Shown here piece after piece: positions 6,648 to 9,292 of a DNA stretch of 9,292 nt. This DNA is from Chryseobacterium gleum. Lineage in GTDB: Bacteria; Bacteroidota; Bacteroidia; UBA10329. The notes beneath the pieces are model-generated. The model saw nothing but the letters and a program-made list of their open reading frames with translations, was not told the DNA's origin and did not search any database. The position numbers were made by a program, and so were the translations under genes. The stretch spans positions 1 to 9,292 of the forward strand of contig CAMCFW010000059.1 in NCBI GenBank assembly GCA_945874195.1, read 5' to 3'. Within the stretch, counting starts at the first letter, position 1. Every line of letters begins with the position of its first letter.

Positions 6648-7172
6648 CTATTCATATTTCACCCAGAATGCAGAAGTGTAGCCACGTAGCTCACCGCCCT
6701 GCGAGGAATAGACTGGAATGCGTGGGGCGATTCCGAGGATCTTTCGGTCCACCACAGAGCCATCAGCATCGTAACTCCACTGTTCGCGGAAGGTGAAACC
6801 GTAGAATTCCTTTGTGTAGTCGCGTTCAAGGATGTCGATGGACCTGTCGCCTGTTTCGGGCTCTTCAAACCAGATGGTGTCGGTGAATTGCAGCAATCCT
6901 TTCACCTGTTCGGTAGACAATACTTGGTCCGAAGAGCGGTCGTAGGCTTTCAATTTACCCGAAAGCACATCGGCAATGAGTTGCGTGGACAGAGGCGAAA
7001 CGTCCGAGAAGTTCTCATCATTCAGGTCCTGATGGAACACGGAATTGAGGTCAACGGCATATTCCATCGTCTTGGTCCATGTTCCATTGTCGGTTGGTTC
7101 GGGAGCGGTGTCGGTCGGTTTCTGATTGCAGGCAGCAAGGCCGATCAGCAAAAAGGGGATGAGCTTTTTCAT
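6648..7172 (-). CDS. Small lipoprotein with GldN/PorN-like domain
   Basis: A 174-residue protein with a clear lipoprotein signal: MKKLIPFLLIGLAAC, lipidated cysteine C15, followed by a Thr/Pro-rich linker to about 32. The remainder resembles the conserved core of GldN/PorN, a periplasmic component of the Bacteroidota gliding and type IX secretion machine. Matching blocks are VDLNSVFHQDLN (40-51), LIADVLSGKLKAYD (65-78, compare the GldN stretch ending in KITEVYDD), FTFREQWSYDADGSVVDRKILGIAP (126-150, compare YKIKGLWYFDKRQSELKYRLLGIAP from memory), and AFWVKYE (168-174, compare LFWVYFPDAR). It is about half the length of GldN (around 340), is lipid-anchored, and has no gldK, gldL or gldM next to it, so it is a paralogue or single-domain relative rather than GldN itself. 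The function is unknown. The RetSat-like gene lies upstream on the same strand beyond a repeat. Confidence 0.8.
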   Translation of the reverse strand: MKKLIPFLLIGLAACNQKPTDTAPEPTDNGTWTKTMEYAVDLNSVFHQDLNDENFSDVSPLSTQLIADVLSGKLKAYDRSSDQVLSTEQVKGLLQFTDTIWFEEPETGDRSIDILERDYTKEFYGFTFREQWSYDADGSVVDRKILGIAPRIPVYSSQGGELRGYTSAFWVKYE

Positions 7173-7191
7173 GGGGTGTTTTAACGTTTGA

Positions 7192-7199
7192 CAAATATG
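7192..7199 (-). promoter_or_regulatory. -7-like box for the GldN-like lipoprotein gene
   Basis: On the minus strand the site reads CATATTTG, matching TAnnTTTG except at the first base, 19 bases upstream of the ATG at 7172. This leaves a short leader without a Shine-Dalgarno site. The region expected to hold a -33 element falls inside the adjacent repeat and shows no clear TTG. Confidence 0.35.
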
Positions 7200-7200
7200 C

Positions 7201-7293
7201 TAAATCCCCCGCCTTTGGCACCCCCTTTAAAAGGGGGATGGCGCCCGTTCCTCCTTTGAAAGGAGGTGCCGAGGAACGAGGCGGAGGATTAAA
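7201..7293. repeat. REPIN-like double-hairpin repeat overlapping a stop codon
   Basis: Two related units stand in inverted orientation. The left unit on the plus strand is AATCCCCCGCC (7203-7213), then GGCA and the palindrome CCCCCTTTAAAAGGGGG (7221-7237). The right unit, read on the minus strand, is AATCCTCCGCC (7290-7280), then GGCA and the palindrome CCTCCTTTCAAAGGAGG (7266-7250). The units meet near the central palindrome GGCGCC (7240-7245). The outer arms match at 10 of 11 positions, and the inner palindromes differ by a matched pair of changes (C to T on one side, G to A on the other) that keeps pairing. This is the architecture of REP doublets mobilised by RAYT-type transposases, and from memory similar CCTCCTTTGAAAGGAGG elements occur in Bacteroidota. 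The right arm includes the TAA stop of the RetSat-like gene. No transposase lies nearby. A role in mRNA 3'-end protection or termination is possible. Confidence 0.7.
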
Positions 7294-8917
7294 TTGGTTC
7301 TTTCTTTTTCGCCTCCCGCTGCTTCATCACGTTGTCCACAATGCGGTTGGTGATCCAGAAATCGTTGGTCACATGGGCCGCGGTGAGCAGTCCGCTCATG
7401 AGCGCTCCACCGATGCCCACGGTCACAATATCCTGACCCGTGAGATACAGGTTTTTGATAGGTGTTTTGGGTCGAAGCTCCTTCATGCGGAATCGGGCAG
7501 GGGAGTGGTCCAGTCCGTAGATCTCGCCTTTGGCATAATTCACAAAATGCTTGGTCGAAAGTGGGGTCGAAAGTTCGTAGTAATCGATCTTGCCTTCCAA
7601 CTGCGGGAATTGTTTGTAGAGTTCTTTCAACAGCCGTTGCGCGAATTGTTCCTTGTAGGCCTCATATTCATCGCCTCGGTGTTTCCATCGCTCATCTTCC
7701 CATTTCTCGAACCATTCGTAAGGTGCAAGCGTGATCATTTCAATGGTGCTCTTGCCCGGATAGCGCTCTTCCCATTCGGGGTCTTTGAGTGATGGAAAAG
7801 AGATGTAGGTAACAGGGAACGGCTTGCTCGGATCGGCCATGTATTCCTTCACACCTCGGTCGTGGTCGTTGTGCGGATACACCCAATAGTTGGTGCTTCC
7901 GATGCCCAGATCGCGCAGGTCGTGTTTCAGGCCGATGTATAGGCACACGTGCGAAACCGACCTCGCCACACATTTTTCGGTGCTGAAACCGATCGCTTTC
8001 TGCACGTCCTTATCGAGCATGCCTTCCATGGTGGTCAGATAGCCCGCACCGCTCACGACCATGGGTGCTTCCAAGATGGAACCGTCTTCCATCAACACAC
8101 CTGTGGCCTTTCCGTCCTTCACAATGATCTTCTCAACTCCCGCCCGAATGGCAACAGCACCGCCTGCTGCTTCAATCACCGGAATGATGGTTTCCGCAAT
8201 GCGCTGACAGCCGCCTATTGGGAACGCACCGCCTTTCCAGTAGTGTTTGTTCACTACGGCTTGAATCGCAAAACTGCTTTCGCCCGGAGGCATGCCGTGG
8301 TCGCCATATTGTCCGGCAAGCACGGCCTTAAGCTCAACGTTGTCGGTTATTTCGTCCAACACATCCTTGGTTGTTCGGTCCGATAGTTCGAAGTACTTTT
8401 TGGTCATCAACGGGCCAAAAAGCTTACTCAGAACCGTGGGCAGTGCCCGTTCCTGAAAGAACTTCTTGTTCTGACCAGCGGCCTGATAAACACGCTGAAT
8501 GTACTTGTCGATGGCGTCTTCCTCGCCCGGAAACCGAGTATAGAGCATCTCTAGAAAATTTTCTTTTCCAGCTTTGAAGTCATACACGTTTTCACCAAGG
8601 ACCACGCGGTCATACACCTCGTCCATCTCCTGCCATTTAAGCTGGTGATCGCTGATGTGGTCGAACAGCACACGCATGAATGTGAATTCATGGTGCACAT
8701 CGCCCACATAGTGGATTCCCACATCCCATTCGTAGTCCTTTCGCTTAAAAATGTGGGTAAATCCACCGGCAACGTAGTGCTTTTCGAGCAACAGCACCTT
8801 TTTTCCCTTCTTGGCCATGATGGCCCCGAAGGTCATGGCACCCAGACCAGACCCGATCACAATGGCATCGTAGCCGGTCTTCTTTTCAAGTCGTTTCCAA
8901 GGTGTTCCTGCAGACAT
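7289..8917 (-). CDS. RetSat-type FAD-dependent oxidoreductase (CrtI/CrtISO superfamily)
   Basis: A 542-residue flavoprotein when started at the ATG at 8917. The N-terminal dinucleotide fold is YDAIVIGSGLGA (16-27), then E45 in LLLEKH binding the adenosine ribose, followed by AGGFTHIF and WDVGIHYVG (64-72). The last is characteristic of all-trans-retinol 13,14-reductase (retinol saturase) relatives and separates this group from ordinary phytoene desaturases. The C-terminal FAD motif is NLYLTGQDIVTVGIGGALMSG (about 489-509). In vertebrates the family saturates the 13,14 bond of retinol; bacterial members are expected to reduce, desaturate or isomerise polyenes, and the substrate here is unknown. 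No carotenoid or flexirubin genes are visible in the window. The reading frame continues upstream to 8956, but that adds 13 residues without family homology (MFQHLCGAPFNRP) and a promoter-like box lies inside this extension. The gene is complete, and its stop codon lies inside a repeat. Confidence 0.85.
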   Translation of the reverse strand: MSAGTPWKRLEKKTGYDAIVIGSGLGAMTFGAIMAKKGKKVLLLEKHYVAGGFTHIFKRKDYEWDVGIHYVGDVHHEFTFMRVLFDHISDHQLKWQEMDEVYDRVVLGENVYDFKAGKENFLEMLYTRFPGEEDAIDKYIQRVYQAAGQNKKFFQERALPTVLSKLFGPLMTKKYFELSDRTTKDVLDEITDNVELKAVLAGQYGDHGMPPGESSFAIQAVVNKHYWKGGAFPIGGCQRIAETIIPVIEAAGGAVAIRAGVEKIIVKDGKATGVLMEDGSILEAPMVVSGAGYLTTMEGMLDKDVQKAIGFSTEKCVARSVSHVCLYIGLKHDLRDLGIGSTNYWVYPHNDHDRGVKEYMADPSKPFPVTYISFPSLKDPEWEERYPGKSTIEMITLAPYEWFEKWEDERWKHRGDEYEAYKEQFAQRLLKELYKQFPQLEGKIDYYELSTPLSTKHFVNYAKGEIYGLDHSPARFRMKELRPKTPIKNLYLTGQDIVTVGIGGALMSGLLTAAHVTNDFWITNRIVDNVMKQREAKKKEPI

Positions 8918-8939
8918 GGGGCGGTTAAATGGTGCGCCA

Positions 8940-8947
8940 CAAAGATG
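8940..8947 (-). promoter_or_regulatory. -7-like box for the RetSat-type gene
   Basis: On the minus strand the site reads CATCTTTG, one mismatch from TAnnTTTG, 22 bases upstream of the ATG at 8917. It falls between that ATG and the longer alternative at 8956. A transcript from this box could not encode the longer form, so it supports the 8917 start. The -33 region shows no convincing TTG. Confidence 0.35.
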
Positions 8948-8982
8948 CTGAAACAAGTTCAGTTCATACGAGAAGTAAGTTT

Positions 8983-9009
8983 AAACGCAAAAGACCGTGT
9001 TGTCCGGTC
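8983..9009 (-). terminator. Candidate intrinsic terminator after the partial right-edge gene
   Basis: Read on the minus strand: a 5-bp G/C-rich stem, GACCG (9009-9005) with CGGTC (8997-8993), a 7-base loop, then TTTTGCGTTT (8992-8983). It begins about 10 bases after the stop of the partial gene at 9020 and lies upstream of the RetSat-type gene's putative promoter, so the two genes are probably transcribed separately. The short stem is the weak point. Confidence 0.45.
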
Positions 9010-9019
9010 GGAGAGCAAC

Positions 9020-9292
9020 TTAATTCAGCACAACGCCACTTTGAGCATAATGCTCGCAATCGTGTGGGGCCAGGTCGGTTGAAACGTTCTTGAATCCCTC
9101 TTTCAGATCGAGATTTCCGAACTTGATGTCTCCATTGTTCCGCACGCAGATTCTGCTTCCGCCAAGTATTTTTCCATCAGCACCGAACGTGGCAGGGTCT
9201 GGATTTCCGTCATAAACTACCTGTGGCACTTCATTACCGAAATATTGCTTCACCAGCTTGCCAATGTTGCGAGTGGTATCGGCTGATGCAGA
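9020..9292 (-). CDS. 3' end of an unrecognised protein (5' end outside window)
   Basis: The frame is open from the right edge to the TAA at 9020, giving the last 90 residues. The edge-proximal part reads SASADTTRNIGKLVKQYFGNEV, so the GTG near 9251-9253 is probably internal rather than the start. Visible features are PDPATFGADGKILGGSRICVRNNGDIKFGNLDLKEG and a C-terminus with DLAPHDCEHYAQSGVVLN. The segment is soluble-looking, with two cysteines and a Gly/Asn/Asp-rich middle that suggests turns between beta strands. I do not recognise the family and assign no function. A hairpin with a T-run follows the stop on the same strand. Confidence 0.6.
   Translation of the reverse strand, partial: SASADTTRNIGKLVKQYFGNEVPQVVYDGNPDPATFGADGKILGGSRICVRNNGDIKFGNLDLKEGFKNVSTDLAPHDCEHYAQSGVVLN

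Noticed and set aside
8918..8956. A 13-residue longer N-terminus for the RetSat-type protein
   Set aside because: The extra residues have no family homology, and a -7-like box lies within this stretch.
9251..9253. GTG as the start codon of the right-edge gene
   Set aside because: The frame stays open upstream to the window edge with plausible protein sequence, so the GTG is more likely internal.
1..9292. A novel defence or multi-gene accessory system
   Set aside because: The genes alternate in strand, belong mainly to metabolic and envelope families, and show no toxin-antitoxin pair, nuclease, helicase, reverse transcriptase or transposase.

Overview
The window looks like ordinary chromosomal DNA from a member of the Bacteroidota, most like Flavobacteriales or a relative. 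The reasons are the protein types (a GldN-like lipoprotein, short lipoproteins with an N-terminal Lys/Arg and a lipobox, a retinol-saturase-type flavoprotein), few Shine-Dalgarno sites, and promoter-like TAnnTTTG (-7) motifs just upstream of several starts. Base composition looks close to balanced by eye; it was not computed. The genus cannot be named from this window.

Layout, left to right. A cystathionine beta-synthase with a C-terminal pair of CBS domains (minus strand) follows a B12-binding-type radical SAM protein (minus). The 170-nt gap between them holds a structured intergenic repeat. Divergent from the radical SAM gene is a CaiB/BaiF-type (family III) CoA transferase or alpha-methylacyl-CoA racemase (plus). 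It converges on a sialidase-like, Asp-box beta-propeller lipoprotein (minus). That gene is divergent from a small YqaA-type DedA membrane protein (plus), which converges on a short GldN-like lipoprotein (minus). Next come a REPIN-like double-hairpin repeat, a RetSat-type FAD oxidoreductase (minus), and the 3' end of an unrecognised gene (minus) that runs off the right edge.

Most genes look like single transcription units, because neighbours alternate in strand. Two of the three same-strand junctions, radical SAM to CBS and RetSat-like to GldN-like, contain interspersed repeats; the third has a candidate terminator. Nothing points to one shared pathway, and I found no defence island, prophage, CRISPR array, tRNA, rRNA or transposase. 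The points of most interest are the two repeats, the GldN-like domain outside a gliding/secretion locus, the CX4CX2C cluster motif of the radical SAM protein, the regular Asp-box spacing in the propeller, and promoters that almost touch start codons.
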